Numbered from the stretch's first letter, positions 33,962 to 43,201 are shown. The stretch: DNA of 64,000 nt from Scytonema hofmannii PCC 7110 (GCF_000346485.2 NZ_KQ976354.1:8213835-8277834), one strand, 5' to 3'. Translations and numbers: made by a program. Notes: generated by a model from the letters alone, not told the origin.

Positions 33962-34588
33962 ATGGTTCAAATTATCCAAGGCAAAGAAGTTACCCTAGTC
34001 GATCTCGTAGAGAAATTTAATTTACAACGTTCACAAGATGAACAATTCTTCCGAGAGTGGCAAGATAATCTACCAGAATTAAGCGAATCCGACAAGCAAA
34101 CCCTCATTGAAGTCAAAGCAGAATATCTCCATCTTTCCCAATACACCATATTAGAACCTGTCGTCAAAATGGTAGTACTATCACCACTCTTGCGGCTTGC
34201 AGGTTTTTACAAATCCCCTTTCTACATTGCTTCAGAGCGAGAAGTTGAAATTTCTTCAGAAGACGAAGAAACAATTATCAGAGGACGTATCGATATCTTG
34301 GTTTTTCAACCTCCATTCTGGGTTCTTGTTATTGAAGCAAAACGAGCAGAATATTCCTTAGTTCCAGCGATTCCACAAGCATTGACTTATATGTTAACTA
34401 ATTTAACTCCAGAAAAACCTGCTTTTGGATTTGTAACAAATGGCAGTGAGTTTAGATTTATTAAACTTGTGCTAGCACAAACCCCTCAATATGCTCTATC
34501 TGATTTGTTCGCCTTAGATAGCCGTGATGATATAGATAATGTCGTAAAAATCTTAAAGCGTTTAGCTCAATTTGTCTCTCAACAATAA
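33962..34588 (+). CDS. HsdR-N-like PD-(D/E)XK nuclease family protein
   Basis: A 208-residue protein. Residues ~70-150 show the nuclease-like core ETIIRGRIDILVFQPPFWVLVIEAKRAEYS (D...ExK), as in the N-terminal domain of type I restriction R subunits; LTYMLTNLTPEKPAFGFVTNGSEFRFIKL follows. Stand-alone proteins of this type are common in cyanobacteria and have no known role. I use ATG 33962; a longer frame from 33869 overlaps the preceding gene. The catalytic residues look intact. Confidence 0.75.
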   Translation: MVQIIQGKEVTLVDLVEKFNLQRSQDEQFFREWQDNLPELSESDKQTLIEVKAEYLHLSQYTILEPVVKMVVLSPLLRLAGFYKSPFYIASEREVEISSEDEETIIRGRIDILVFQPPFWVLVIEAKRAEYSLVPAIPQALTYMLTNLTPEKPAFGFVTNGSEFRFIKLVLAQTPQYALSDLFALDSRDDIDNVVKILKRLAQFVSQQ

Positions 34589-34689
34589 ATTTTTAAATAT
34601 TATTTGTAAGTTGGGGAGCTACATTCAACCCAACCCAATACTAGTTGTATAAAGGACTTCCAAATAAAAAAATATCCAACTTTCTCTTG

Positions 34690-34755
34690 TGGTGCGGGCT
34701 TCTAGCCCGCCCCTGATATAGAACGGGCGAGGACGCCCGTCCCACAAGATGGATA
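34690..34755. repeat. GC-rich dispersed hairpin
   Basis: GTGCGGGCTTCTAGCCCGC is a tight hairpin; GAACGGGCGAGGACGCCCGTCCC is a second one. A relative (GTGGGACGGGCAAAATGCCCGTCC) is at 49335-49361. These look like intergenic REPs. Confidence 0.65.
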
Positions 34756-34774
34756 ATTTATTTCTTGGACATCC

Positions 34775-34862
34775 CTAAGCGGAACTTAGAAACCCGGTTT
34801 CTTCAAGAAACCGGGTTTCTGATACCTCAATGATCGTAATCCCTTGCAGTATTGTAACCCAA
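34775..34862. repeat. dispersed hairpin repeat (copy 2)
   Basis: CTAAGCGGAACTTAGAAACC, palindrome AACCCGGTTTC-TTCAA-GAAACCGGGTT, then CTGATACCTCAATGATCGTA and ATCCCTTGCAGTA. It has the same layout as 18470-18552. Confidence 0.75.
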
Positions 34863-34880
34863 CCTACACATACAAAAGCC

Positions 34881-35342
34881 CTACTGTTGATATCTAGTCA
34901 AAGTTACAGTACTAGAGCGCGGTCTTGTCACTTTCACATCAGGCTGTACATGAATCTTAAGAGTGATAGATGAGAGTTGAGGGTACTTAACAAGTAACAT
35001 TTTAGCTAGTTCCTTGTTGATAATTTCCCAAAAATCTGTTTCATTGGGATAATTTACTAAAAACTGTTTTATGTCTTGCTCCAGTTTGAGAAAATCTGGA
35101 TACTGCCCATTCTCTATCCCCTTAACATATTGATATTGAACATTAATATTTATATTATGGGTAAATCCATGATGAAAAATTGTATAATTTTCTAATTGAA
35201 AGTCAAAATCTTCTGTCATCTCTCTAAGCTCAGCATTAATTTCTACCTTTGGTTGAGATTTAGTTTCTTGTAAATATTCTTTTGTAAAGTTAGAGAAAAT
35301 TATAATATTTGGTAAAAAACTAACTATTCCAAAATCTAACAT
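34881..35342 (-). CDS. hypothetical protein, possible tunnelling (T-)fold
   Basis: A 153-residue protein with amphipathic beta strands: NYTIFHHGFTHNININVQYQYVKG, DFLKLEQDIKQFLVNYPNETDFWEIINKELAKMLLVKYPQLSSITLKIHVQPD and TRPRSSTVTLTR. The order (long strand, helix carrying an IN.EL pattern, strand SSITLKI) recalls the T-fold of dihydroneopterin aldolase and uricase, but this is a pattern impression only. No close neighbour on the strand; flanked by repeats. Confidence 0.55.
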   Translation of the reverse strand: MLDFGIVSFLPNIIIFSNFTKEYLQETKSQPKVEINAELREMTEDFDFQLENYTIFHHGFTHNININVQYQYVKGIENGQYPDFLKLEQDIKQFLVNYPNETDFWEIINKELAKMLLVKYPQLSSITLKIHVQPDVKVTRPRSSTVTLTRYQQ

Positions 35343-35661
35343 TCTTCTTCCCCCAAAAGTAGTAATAAGTCTTTTACATTAAATTCACATGGATATAAAT
35401 TGGGACTAGCAATACAAATTTTGGATTTTGAAGTAGGATTGAAAAGCTTTGCATTTGAACTTTTGAACTATTTAAGCCCTTGCAAGCGATCTCATCTTAT
35501 CTATTATGTATAATAATAAACAAGTATTTTTTCCTGCATAACTTTTCTTATAATTATCTAATATTGAAATAAAATCAATACGCGTTTATTAAAAAATGTA
35601 AGTTCTCAAAAGAATTTCATATTCGTTCTAACTTTAAAAAACACTCATCAAGAGGTATCCC

Positions 35662-36609
35662 ATGAAAGCAGCAGTTATCCGCCAATACGGTTCCCCGGAA
35701 GTTTTGCAGTATGAAGAAGTGGAACCACCAAAGATTCAACCTACAGAATTGCTCGTTAAAGTCCGCGCCTCTTGCATCAATCCTGTTGATTGGAAAATCC
35801 GCAAGGGAATGTTGAAATTTATTACGGGAAATAAATTCCCCATAATTTTGGGATTTGATTTGTCAGGAGATGTTGTAGAAGTCGGTTCCCAAGTTAAACA
35901 ATTTAAGCCGGGAGATGCAATTTACGCCAACGTTGGTGTAAAGGGAGGGGCTTACGCCGAATTTACAGCCGTTCCTGAAACAAGTGCTGCACTCAAACCC
36001 ACAAATATGACATATGAGGAAGCCGCTTCCGTACCTGTCGCAGGGCTGACGGCTTTGCAATCGTTACGGGACTTGGGTAATATTCAACCAGGACACGCTG
36101 TTCTCGTTAATGGTGCTTCTGGTGGTGTCGGAACCTACGCCGTACAAATTGCTAAAGCTTTAGGAGCAGAAGTGACAGCCATCTGCAGTACAAAAAACGT
36201 GGATTTGGTAAAATCTTTGGGAGCAGACCGAATCGTTGACTATACGCAACAAGACTTTACCGAGGAGACCCTACAGTACGATATTATCTTAGACGCGGTT
36301 GCCAAGCAGTCATTTTCTAGCTGTCAAAAAGTTCTTAAACCAAATGGAACTTATGTAACTACACTCCCTAGCTTTGAAAGTGTAGTAAAAAATATCTTGA
36401 CAGTCATCCTTCCTGGGAAAAAAGCTAGGAATGTTTTAGCAGTACCCAGAACTCAAGACTTGGCTTACCTCAAAGAATTGAGCGAGGTGGGTAAACTAAG
36501 AACTATTATTGACCGCACATATCCCTTACAAGAAATCGTCGCCGCTCATACTTATAGTGAGAGCGAACGCGCCGTGGGCAAAATTGCGATACGGCTGTCT
36601 TCCGTTTAA
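35662..36609 (+). CDS. zinc-type alcohol dehydrogenase/quinone oxidoreductase family protein
   Basis: A 315-residue medium-chain reductase without the structural zinc lobe. It starts MKAAVIRQYGSPEVLQYEEV, has INPVDWKIRKG and the GHE-like segment GFDLSGDVVEVG, and the Rossmann motif VLVNGASGGVGTYAVQIAKALGAEV (~residues 145-170). Reads as an NADPH-dependent quinone oxidoreductase or enone reductase; the substrate is unknown. AAGAGGTATCCC precedes the ATG. The gene is convergent with cupA, separated by dispersed repeats. Confidence 0.9.
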   Translation: MKAAVIRQYGSPEVLQYEEVEPPKIQPTELLVKVRASCINPVDWKIRKGMLKFITGNKFPIILGFDLSGDVVEVGSQVKQFKPGDAIYANVGVKGGAYAEFTAVPETSAALKPTNMTYEEAASVPVAGLTALQSLRDLGNIQPGHAVLVNGASGGVGTYAVQIAKALGAEVTAICSTKNVDLVKSLGADRIVDYTQQDFTEETLQYDIILDAVAKQSFSSCQKVLKPNGTYVTTLPSFESVVKNILTVILPGKKARNVLAVPRTQDLAYLKELSEVGKLRTIIDRTYPLQEIVAAHTYSESERAVGKIAIRLSSV

Positions 36610-36736
36610 GCCTTTGGCTTATCGCGCTCGCATAGGTAGGTTGGCAAGAAAAAATAAAGCCCCTGTTTGAAGGGGGAGCATCCCAAAGGTGTAAATTGCC
36701 CTCACTCTGGAAGAGTGAGGCTACAAAAACAAAGCC

Positions 36737-36812
36737 TGCCTCCACAGGCTGCAATTAGTCCGCGTAGGCGGACTTCGTTTGTATAGCCGCGAATTCTATT
36801 CGCCAGGTCTTT
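36737..36812. repeat. dispersed repeat, inverted copy
   Basis: TCCGCGTAGGCGGACTTCGT and then TTGTATAGCCGCGAATTCTA, the reverse complement type of 17278-17330. With 36610-36720 it fills the spacer between the dehydrogenase and cupA. Confidence 0.65.
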
Positions 36813-36815
36813 TTC

Positions 36816-38138
36816 CTAACGATAATCCTGTCGCTGAATATCTCGCAAACGAGCTGCATTACGCATACCATATTCAGGACGACAAAATCGATTGAGTTGT
36901 GCTTCAAAAAATTCCCGATTAGCTTGTAAATGCTCTGGATTTGGATCGTCTAAAGGGTGTGAAAGTGCAGTTCGCAAAGCTTGAATAACCGCAGACGTAA
37001 CATTGTACATTGATCGTTGAAAACTAATTCCCAACTGAATCAACATATCATCTTCACCTCGGCAATATTTTTTGTAATACTCAACAAGATACTGAGGCAA
37101 GAAATGCAACATATCTTGCATTAATAGTGTTGGTGGAATACCTGCTGTACCAACAGGAAATACATCGGCATAAAGAATACCATAATGGAAATCCTCCTGC
37201 TTATCAGGAACTTGACCCGCCTGAGCATTGTAAGATTTTGTACCACGGAAAGGAGCAGTACGATAAAACACAGCTTCGACGTAGGGTAATGCTGCTTCGT
37301 AAAGCCAGGTAAAGCCTTTAGATTTGGGGATAATTTCGTAGCATTCACCTCGAATATAAACATGGTGGTAAATTGGACGATTTGCGACCGCAAAAATTCC
37401 ATTCACCAAAAAATTCATTGCATCTGGGACACCTTTAAATCCACCTTCATCATAGATGTCTGACATCTCAAAGAAAACGGGTGCCATAACTTCCCAGAAC
37501 AAACCCAGATTAGCATAGTAAGACATCTGACGGCACTGTTCTAAAAACATATCTGGAAACAGCTTGTACAGTCCCATCATGACGGGATTACCTTGGAAAT
37601 ATGCCCTAATAGCCCTGTCTGCATTGGCTTTATACTCTTCACTATCCAAATAACCATCAAATTTATTCATTGGCTCGTACATATGACGATGCCAAAGCAT
37701 AGCCCGCATACAAGCTTCCGCAAATTCCATGTTGATGCGATCGTGAAACAAGTGATGGAATAACTTTGGCATTTTGAAGGTTTCACCCTTTTCCATAAAT
37801 GCCAAAAGTTCGGGATGAGCAATTGCTTCACCACGCCAAACTCGCAAATCAGCACCATCACCAGCATAGTGATTGTGACGCTCTAAATACTCTTTAGGCA
37901 AGAAGTATTTAAAAAAAGGAAACGGGTTTAGAAAAACACGTTCGGCAATATAAAGCAAGTCCCGCCAGTAAAAATCCATCGGTACTGCATAAGCTTTATA
38001 AATACCAATAATTTGCATCAGGTTTTCTGGTGTATCCGGTAACATAGAACCACCAGCTTCCAAACGATGAACGACTTCTGCAAATTCATGAGTAGAAGGA
38101 GGTAACTTATTTACAGATCTATCTGATGTTTGTACCAT
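36816..38138 (-). CDS. cupA: CO2 hydration protein CupA/ChpY
   Basis: A 440-residue CupA/CupB-type protein, recognisable from YKAYAVPMDFYWRDLLYIAERVFLNPFPFFKYFLP, the histidine-rich MLWHRHMYEPMNKFDGYLDS and GILYADVFPVGTAGIPPTLLMQDMLHFLPQYL. It caps the NDH-1MS/MS' complex at the thylakoid and hydrates CO2 to bicarbonate with redox energy. It is the last gene of the ndhF-carbonic anhydrase-ndhD-cupA operon on the minus strand; because it shares an operon with ndhF/ndhD I favour the inducible, high-affinity CupA type over CupB. No cupS follows. Confidence 0.9.
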   Translation of the reverse strand: MVQTSDRSVNKLPPSTHEFAEVVHRLEAGGSMLPDTPENLMQIIGIYKAYAVPMDFYWRDLLYIAERVFLNPFPFFKYFLPKEYLERHNHYAGDGADLRVWRGEAIAHPELLAFMEKGETFKMPKLFHHLFHDRINMEFAEACMRAMLWHRHMYEPMNKFDGYLDSEEYKANADRAIRAYFQGNPVMMGLYKLFPDMFLEQCRQMSYYANLGLFWEVMAPVFFEMSDIYDEGGFKGVPDAMNFLVNGIFAVANRPIYHHVYIRGECYEIIPKSKGFTWLYEAALPYVEAVFYRTAPFRGTKSYNAQAGQVPDKQEDFHYGILYADVFPVGTAGIPPTLLMQDMLHFLPQYLVEYYKKYCRGEDDMLIQLGISFQRSMYNVTSAVIQALRTALSHPLDDPNPEHLQANREFFEAQLNRFCRPEYGMRNAARLRDIQRQDYR

Positions 38139-38311
38139 TTTAATTTCCTCTGATTAAAAAATGGGGAGTGGGGAGTAGGGAGTAGGGAGTAGGGGTAAGA
38201 AATTTTCATTCCCTCGTTGTTGACCACATTGATTTTGATAGGCTAAACGATGTTCAGACTCATCTTCTTTTCCCCTTCCTTCGCGCTCTTTGCGTCTTTG
38301 CGGTTTTTAAA

Positions 38312-39826
38312 TCACCCATCAGAATTAAGACGGTGGACTACTAATTGCGGAGTGACAGTTTTTTCCAAAGCAGGTATTGCTGCAACCATTGCTGTTGTCG
38401 GTTCTATCCAACGCACTAACCAGGCGGGTTGTACTCCTAAGAACACGATTAGAGCTGCTAAAATAAGAGCTGGCATTTTCTCATGCCATTGAACTTGAGG
38501 GTAATAAGCAAGATTGCTGTCGAGTCTGCCGAAACAGGTACGATTGATGAGGATGACAAAGTAGACAGCAGTTAAACCCGTTGCGACTACACACAATAAT
38601 GTAGGAATCGGAAAAACAGAGAAACTGCCCTGGAAGACAATAAATTCAGCAATAAATCCTGTCATACCTGGAATCCCTGCGCTAGCCATTCCGCCTAAAA
38701 CAAGTAGGGCGCTGGTGAGGGGTAAACCGCGTATGGGACTCATCAAACCATTGAGTTTATCTAACTCGCGGGTTCCCACCTTAGCTTCTACGACTCCCAC
38801 CAAATGGAAGAGGATAGCGAGGATAATACCGTGGCTCACCATTTGGGCAACCGCACCGACGAGTGCTAAGTTGGTGCTAGCAGCAACAGCGAGGAAAATG
38901 TAACCCATATGCCCAATAGAACTATATGCCACCATGCGCTTGATATCTTTTTGAGCGATCGCGACTACAGCTCCGTAAATAGCACTGACTGCTCCCCAAA
39001 TTGCCAAAGATGGGGCGAGAATACTCCAAGCGTGGGGAAACAGCGCCATCCCAAACCTCAAAATCCCGTAGGTTCCTAGCTTTGCTAACACACCACCAAG
39101 AAGAATGGCGATTGGGGCGGAAGCTTCAACGTAAGCATCTGGTAACCAAGTGTGTAAGGGAATCAGAGGAATTTTGATACCAAAACCTAGTATGATTCCC
39201 AGTAACAGAGTCACTTGCAGTGCCGTTGATAGGGCTTGGGTGGAAAGTGCATCATAATTAAAGCTAGAGGAGCCACTGAGCCAAACTACACCTAAGAAAG
39301 TTGCCAGAATTATAGCTCCGGAAACAGCAGTATATATCAGGAATTTCATTCCAGCGTAGCCTCGTTTTTGACCGCCCCAAATGGAAATCAGTAGATAAAA
39401 GGGTATCAGTTCGAGTTCATAGAACAGGAAAAACAGCAGTAAATTCTCTGCCAAAAATGCGCCCGCAACTCCACCGCTCACGAATAAAATCAGGGAATAG
39501 AAAAGCCGGGGGCGTTCAATCTGCTGACTGCTACTGTAAATTGCAATCCAGGTGAGCAAACTATTTAAAATCAGCATCAAAATGGAAATTCCATCAACCC
39601 CAAGTTGATAATTTAAGCCGAGGACTTCATTCCAGGGTAAATACTCTCGTAGTTGCATTCCTGGATTGTTAATGTCAAATTTCAGGAGGATGAAAAGATT
39701 CCAGAGAAGAACTATTCCAGAAAGGGTTAATGCTCCTAAACGAATACGATTGGCAGGAATATTTAGAGGCAAGTATGCTATAAAAGCAGCCGCAACAATT
39801 GGGAGCCAAATTAAAACACTGAGCAT
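38312..39826 (-). CDS. ndhD: NDH-1 subunit NdhD, CO2-uptake type
   Basis: A 504-residue membrane protein with ~14 hydrophobic segments and the antiporter-like core: EYLPWNEVLGLNYQLGVDGIS, FYELELIPFYLLISIWGG (TM5 Glu), FGIKIPLIPLHTWLPDAYVEASAPIAILLGGVLAKLGTYG, and IAQKDIKRMVAYSSIGHMG. It belongs with NdhF and CupA in the CO2-uptake form of the thylakoid NDH-1 complex (NdhD3 type by context). It is separated from cupA by 173 bp containing an STRR, and from the carbonic anhydrase gene by 73 bp. Confidence 0.92.
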   Translation of the reverse strand: MLSVLIWLPIVAAAFIAYLPLNIPANRIRLGALTLSGIVLLWNLFILLKFDINNPGMQLREYLPWNEVLGLNYQLGVDGISILMLILNSLLTWIAIYSSSQQIERPRLFYSLILFVSGGVAGAFLAENLLLFFLFYELELIPFYLLISIWGGQKRGYAGMKFLIYTAVSGAIILATFLGVVWLSGSSSFNYDALSTQALSTALQVTLLLGIILGFGIKIPLIPLHTWLPDAYVEASAPIAILLGGVLAKLGTYGILRFGMALFPHAWSILAPSLAIWGAVSAIYGAVVAIAQKDIKRMVAYSSIGHMGYIFLAVAASTNLALVGAVAQMVSHGIILAILFHLVGVVEAKVGTRELDKLNGLMSPIRGLPLTSALLVLGGMASAGIPGMTGFIAEFIVFQGSFSVFPIPTLLCVVATGLTAVYFVILINRTCFGRLDSNLAYYPQVQWHEKMPALILAALIVFLGVQPAWLVRWIEPTTAMVAAIPALEKTVTPQLVVHRLNSDG

Positions 39827-39899
39827 GGTGTATTTAAGTTTGATTTGATTAATGGTGAATTGAAAAGTCTCTACTCTTCTATTTTGGATTCATCAAATG

Positions 39900-40598
39900 C
39901 TAACTAAGTAGGATAACACGACCAGTATCTAAATCATAATAACCGCCCACAATGATTAGTTTTTTATCAAGAACTAATTGTGAGAGAAGTGAAGATGTTT
40001 TTAACTTTTCTATTTGTGTCAAAATGTTGGCTTTACAGGCATTTTCTAACTTATCTCCAGGTTGATTCTTGGATAATTCTATGCCCGGTTTAATAGCAGC
40101 TAGTAAAGTAGCAATTTGACCTGGAACTTGAGCACCTTTGATTGTGGCTTCTACCGCACCACATCTTTTATGCCCCAGCACCATAATGACTTTTGAACCT
40201 AATACTAAAGTGCCAAATTCCAGACTACCAGTTTCTTCTGGCGTTGCAATATTACCAGCCACACGACAGACAAACAAATCTCCAAATCCTTGGTCAAAAA
40301 TAATCTCTGAAGGAACCCGTGAATCTGCACAACCGAGAATAGCAGCAAACGGTTTCTGACCTTTGGCAACTTCTACCAGACGCGTAAAAGTTTGATTGGG
40401 GTTTTTTCGTTTTCTTGTGACAAATCGGTCATTCCCCTCTATAAGTAGTTGCAGCGCTTGCTCGGGAGTCGTATCATCGTTGGCAACTGCTTTTTGCGGA
40501 AAAACTAAATCAGAGCCGACTCCTGCTGTGACTACTCCCGTACCTACTGCTCCTGCACCTAACTTCAGTAAATTTCTTCTGGAAACAATTCTGTTCAT
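39900..40598 (-). CDS. beta-carbonic anhydrase with Tat-type signal
   Basis: A 232-residue protein. The N-terminus SRRNLLKLGAGAVGTGVVTA is a twin-arginine signal, predicting a lumenal or periplasmic enzyme. The mature part has the beta-CA zinc site: ILGCADSRVPSE (Cys, Asp-Arg dyad) and VLGHKRCGAVEA (His, Cys), plus the end LIIVGGYYDLDTGRV. It interconverts CO2 and bicarbonate. In Synechocystis a thylakoid beta-CA (EcaB) has been tied to NDH-1 CO2 uptake; here such a gene is built into the operon between ndhF (19 bp after it) and ndhD, arguing for a direct partnership. Confidence 0.92.
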   Translation of the reverse strand: MNRIVSRRNLLKLGAGAVGTGVVTAGVGSDLVFPQKAVANDDTTPEQALQLLIEGNDRFVTRKRKNPNQTFTRLVEVAKGQKPFAAILGCADSRVPSEIIFDQGFGDLFVCRVAGNIATPEETGSLEFGTLVLGSKVIMVLGHKRCGAVEATIKGAQVPGQIATLLAAIKPGIELSKNQPGDKLENACKANILTQIEKLKTSSLLSQLVLDKKLIIVGGYYDLDTGRVILLS

Positions 40599-40616
40599 TG
40601 TATTCTCTCCTTATAC

Positions 40617-42479
40617 TTAAAACATCATGTTTAACAACTGAGTTCCCCAATGTGGCCAAGTGACGAGCATTCCAAAAACACCAACACCTAGTAGGACTGT
40701 AAAAGCATAAAACTGAGTTTGTCCGGAGGTGATGTACTTGAGTCTTTCGCCACTACCAATAGAAGCTAAACCTACTAAGTTAACAAAGCCATCGACTACA
40801 AAACGGTCAACAAGATCTGCCAATTTAGAAAGCAGGTCAACACTCAAAATTATGCTCATGCGATAAAGTTTTGGTGTGTAAAAGTCGTAGGCAATTAAGT
40901 CTTGCAAAGGTTTCCAAGGAAGGCGAACGGGTTTGGGAATGATATTGCTTAGATAAACAACGCTACTAATGCTGCAACCAAAAACACTTGACCACATCAG
41001 TAGTAAGGCGGCATTTTTATTAAGACTTGCCCAACTCGGTAGAAGTGATAAGCTTTGCAACACTAAAGGCAGATGTAGAACAAAACCTAGCAAAATCATC
41101 ATTGGTAGAACCATAGGCCAGTGAACTTCTGGAGATCGCTCGCTCATTGGCTTGGGTTTACCACCAAAAATCAGACAGAATTCTCTTGTTAAACTGAAAG
41201 CTGTGAAAGCATTAACTGCTATTATCACTCCTACCAGCCAAGGTTTAATTTCCCAGAGTCCTGAAGCTAATTTCAGTAATGCCCAAAAGCTTCCCAAGGG
41301 AGGAAAACCAATTAATCCCAAGGTTCCAATAATATAGGCAAGCCCTGACATCGGACGACGCGACCACAATCCACCCAATTGGGTAACGTTTTGTGTAATA
41401 CTGTTCCATATAATCCCACCAGTACTCATGACCAACAATGCTGCACACAGGGCGTGGGTGAGTACCAACAATAGTGCGGCTTCGTCTTGCTGCGTACCTA
41501 CTGCAATAAACACCAAACCCATATAAGTGCTGACTGAATAAGATAAGCAGCGTTTGATATCAATTTGGGCGATCGCAATGATTGAAGCACCAAACACCGT
41601 CACCACACCAATAGCTACCATTGCTGAAGAAACTATGGGCGACAAACTCAAAACAGGTTGCAGTTTAATGAGTACCCAAGCGCCGCTCGCGACGACTACC
41701 GAGTTCCGTAAAATGGTGCTGGGAACAGGTCCTTCCATTGCCTCATCCAACCATAGATGCAGGGGAAATTGAGCACATTTGCCCATCGGTCCTGCAACAA
41801 GTGCCAAACCTACCAGTGCGATCGATGTTGGGTTGACGTTGGTAGTCGCCGCCCAATTAGCTAATTCGGTGTAATTCCAAGTTCCGGCTATAGGCCAAAT
41901 TGCCAGCACTCCCATCAGCAGAAATAAGTCTCCCACCCGCTTAGTCAAGAAAGCATCTCTAGCACCCGTGACAACCAGTGGTTGGCTAAACCAGAACCCA
42001 ACTAGCAAGTAGGTTCCTAAAGTCAGCATTTCCAGAATTACATAGCTAAAGAATAAGTTGTTGCAAAGGGCTAGAGCGCAAAGTCCCGCTTCAAACAAGC
42101 CCAATAAAGAATAAAAGCGCGCCCAGCCCCATTCCATCTCCATGTAGCCAAGGGCGAAAATCTGCGCCAGCAAATTCAAGCCAGCAATCACCACCATTGC
42201 ACCTACACTCACTGAAGAAATTTCTAAATCAATGGAGAGGTTTAAACCAGCAGTACTCAACCAAGGTATGGATATTTCATAAGATGGCTGATTCCAAATT
42301 GCTCTTAATGCCAAAGCAGCATGGACAAACGCGAAAAATGTCATAATTAAATTGACATAGCCCGCAGGTCTTGGTCCGGTACGTCGAACAATTCCCGGCG
42401 ACCAAGGGACGGCTAAAAGCCCACCAATTAAGGCGTAGCAAGGAACTAACCAAACCGTTTCAAGCAGAAATTGAGCCAT
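40617..42479 (-). CDS. ndhF: NDH-1 subunit NdhF, CO2-uptake type
   Basis: About 620 residues from MAQFLLETVWLVPCYALIGG; I choose ATG 42479 because TGAGGTGAG precedes it, although the frame is open for another 33 codons. Visible are the antiporter core (EMLTLGTYLLVGFWFSQP, GPMGKCAQFPLHLWLDEAMEGPVPSTILRNS, IAQIDIKRCLSYSVSTYMG) and a long C-terminal lateral-helix region. Several features (PVPSTILRNS; short C-terminus compared with respiratory NdhF1) fit the NdhF3/F4 branch. It is the first gene of the CO2-uptake operon. Confidence 0.92.
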   Translation of the reverse strand: MAQFLLETVWLVPCYALIGGLLAVPWSPGIVRRTGPRPAGYVNLIMTFFAFVHAALALRAIWNQPSYEISIPWLSTAGLNLSIDLEISSVSVGAMVVIAGLNLLAQIFALGYMEMEWGWARFYSLLGLFEAGLCALALCNNLFFSYVILEMLTLGTYLLVGFWFSQPLVVTGARDAFLTKRVGDLFLLMGVLAIWPIAGTWNYTELANWAATTNVNPTSIALVGLALVAGPMGKCAQFPLHLWLDEAMEGPVPSTILRNSVVVASGAWVLIKLQPVLSLSPIVSSAMVAIGVVTVFGASIIAIAQIDIKRCLSYSVSTYMGLVFIAVGTQQDEAALLLVLTHALCAALLVMSTGGIIWNSITQNVTQLGGLWSRRPMSGLAYIIGTLGLIGFPPLGSFWALLKLASGLWEIKPWLVGVIIAVNAFTAFSLTREFCLIFGGKPKPMSERSPEVHWPMVLPMMILLGFVLHLPLVLQSLSLLPSWASLNKNAALLLMWSSVFGCSISSVVYLSNIIPKPVRLPWKPLQDLIAYDFYTPKLYRMSIILSVDLLSKLADLVDRFVVDGFVNLVGLASIGSGERLKYITSGQTQFYAFTVLLGVGVFGMLVTWPHWGTQLLNMMF

Positions 42480-43054
42480 TAATTCACTCACCTCAAAAAA
42501 ATTTGCAGCACAACAAAGCGCGGTTGTAAAAAGATAACCGTTCCTTTCAGGAAATGTCAGTATGGAAATTAAGACCAATTCATTTTTGCTTAATCTTGTT
42601 AGAACATAGATTAACTTTTATCTATGTCAAAAGGAAATAAGTTAGCTAGATAATTAAACAATGCTTACTCTAATAAATTCTTATGTTTTTATTCTCTAAT
42701 GGTAGATATTGATTTAAATCTATGATGATCCATAGTCGCAAGTTGATAATGGATAAGTTGACTCAGATCGCTCAGATCCCCGACTTCTCCCTTGAAGTCG
42801 GGGATCTTGCAGCGTCGCAAGTTGATAATAAAAATTTTTCTACTCCCCACTCCCCACTCCCCACTCCCCATCAGATAGAGAGGGGCTTGTTTTTTTTCAT
42901 AGAAAAGAATACAATAAGAAAAAGTAATATGGTATACAGAATCTCTACATTTAACTCTATTTGACTCACTTGAGTACAAGCAAGTTCCTGTTAATTTATG
43001 CAAATTTATCTTGCCTCAAAGCAACGTAAGCCTACAGGTAAGAAGATTTATATC

Positions 43055-43201
43055 GAGTACAAAAATACTTATTCCCCTCCCCCATAAATACTAGTCCCCC
43101 CGCCCTGAAAATACTAGTACCCCTACCCCAACAACAATTTTCAGACTGCACGAGCTAGGGGTTTGGGGCGAGTGAGTACAACCTTAATCAATCCAATAAA
43201 T
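43055..43201 (+). promoter_or_regulatory. nifP upstream regulatory region: three 23-bp-spaced CnfR-type repeats
   Basis: AAATACTTATTCCCC (43063-43077), AAATACTAGTCCCC (43086-43099) and AAATACTAGTACCCC (43109-43123) start exactly 23 bp apart. GAGTAC precedes them (43055-43060). GAGTACAA (43174-43181) and AATCAATCCAATAAAT (43186-43201) follow, again with 12 bp between their starts. The same set stands upstream of nifB. The distance from AATAAAT to the nifP ATG is ~93 bp. The rest of 42580-43054 holds STRRs and a short inverted repeat, with no gene I can support. Confidence 0.78.

Noticed and set aside
34690-34755. Rho-independent terminator for the nuclease-like gene
   Set aside because: The hairpins lack a U-tract and recur elsewhere in both orientations; they fit a dispersed repeat better.
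36506-36754. A minus-strand 82-codon frame after the dehydrogenase gene
   Set aside because: It lies in dispersed repeat DNA and overlaps the end of a well-supported gene on the other strand.
42689-43003. Frames in the ndhF-nifP spacer on both strands
   Set aside because: They cover STRR heptamers and a short inverted repeat; no protein similarity.
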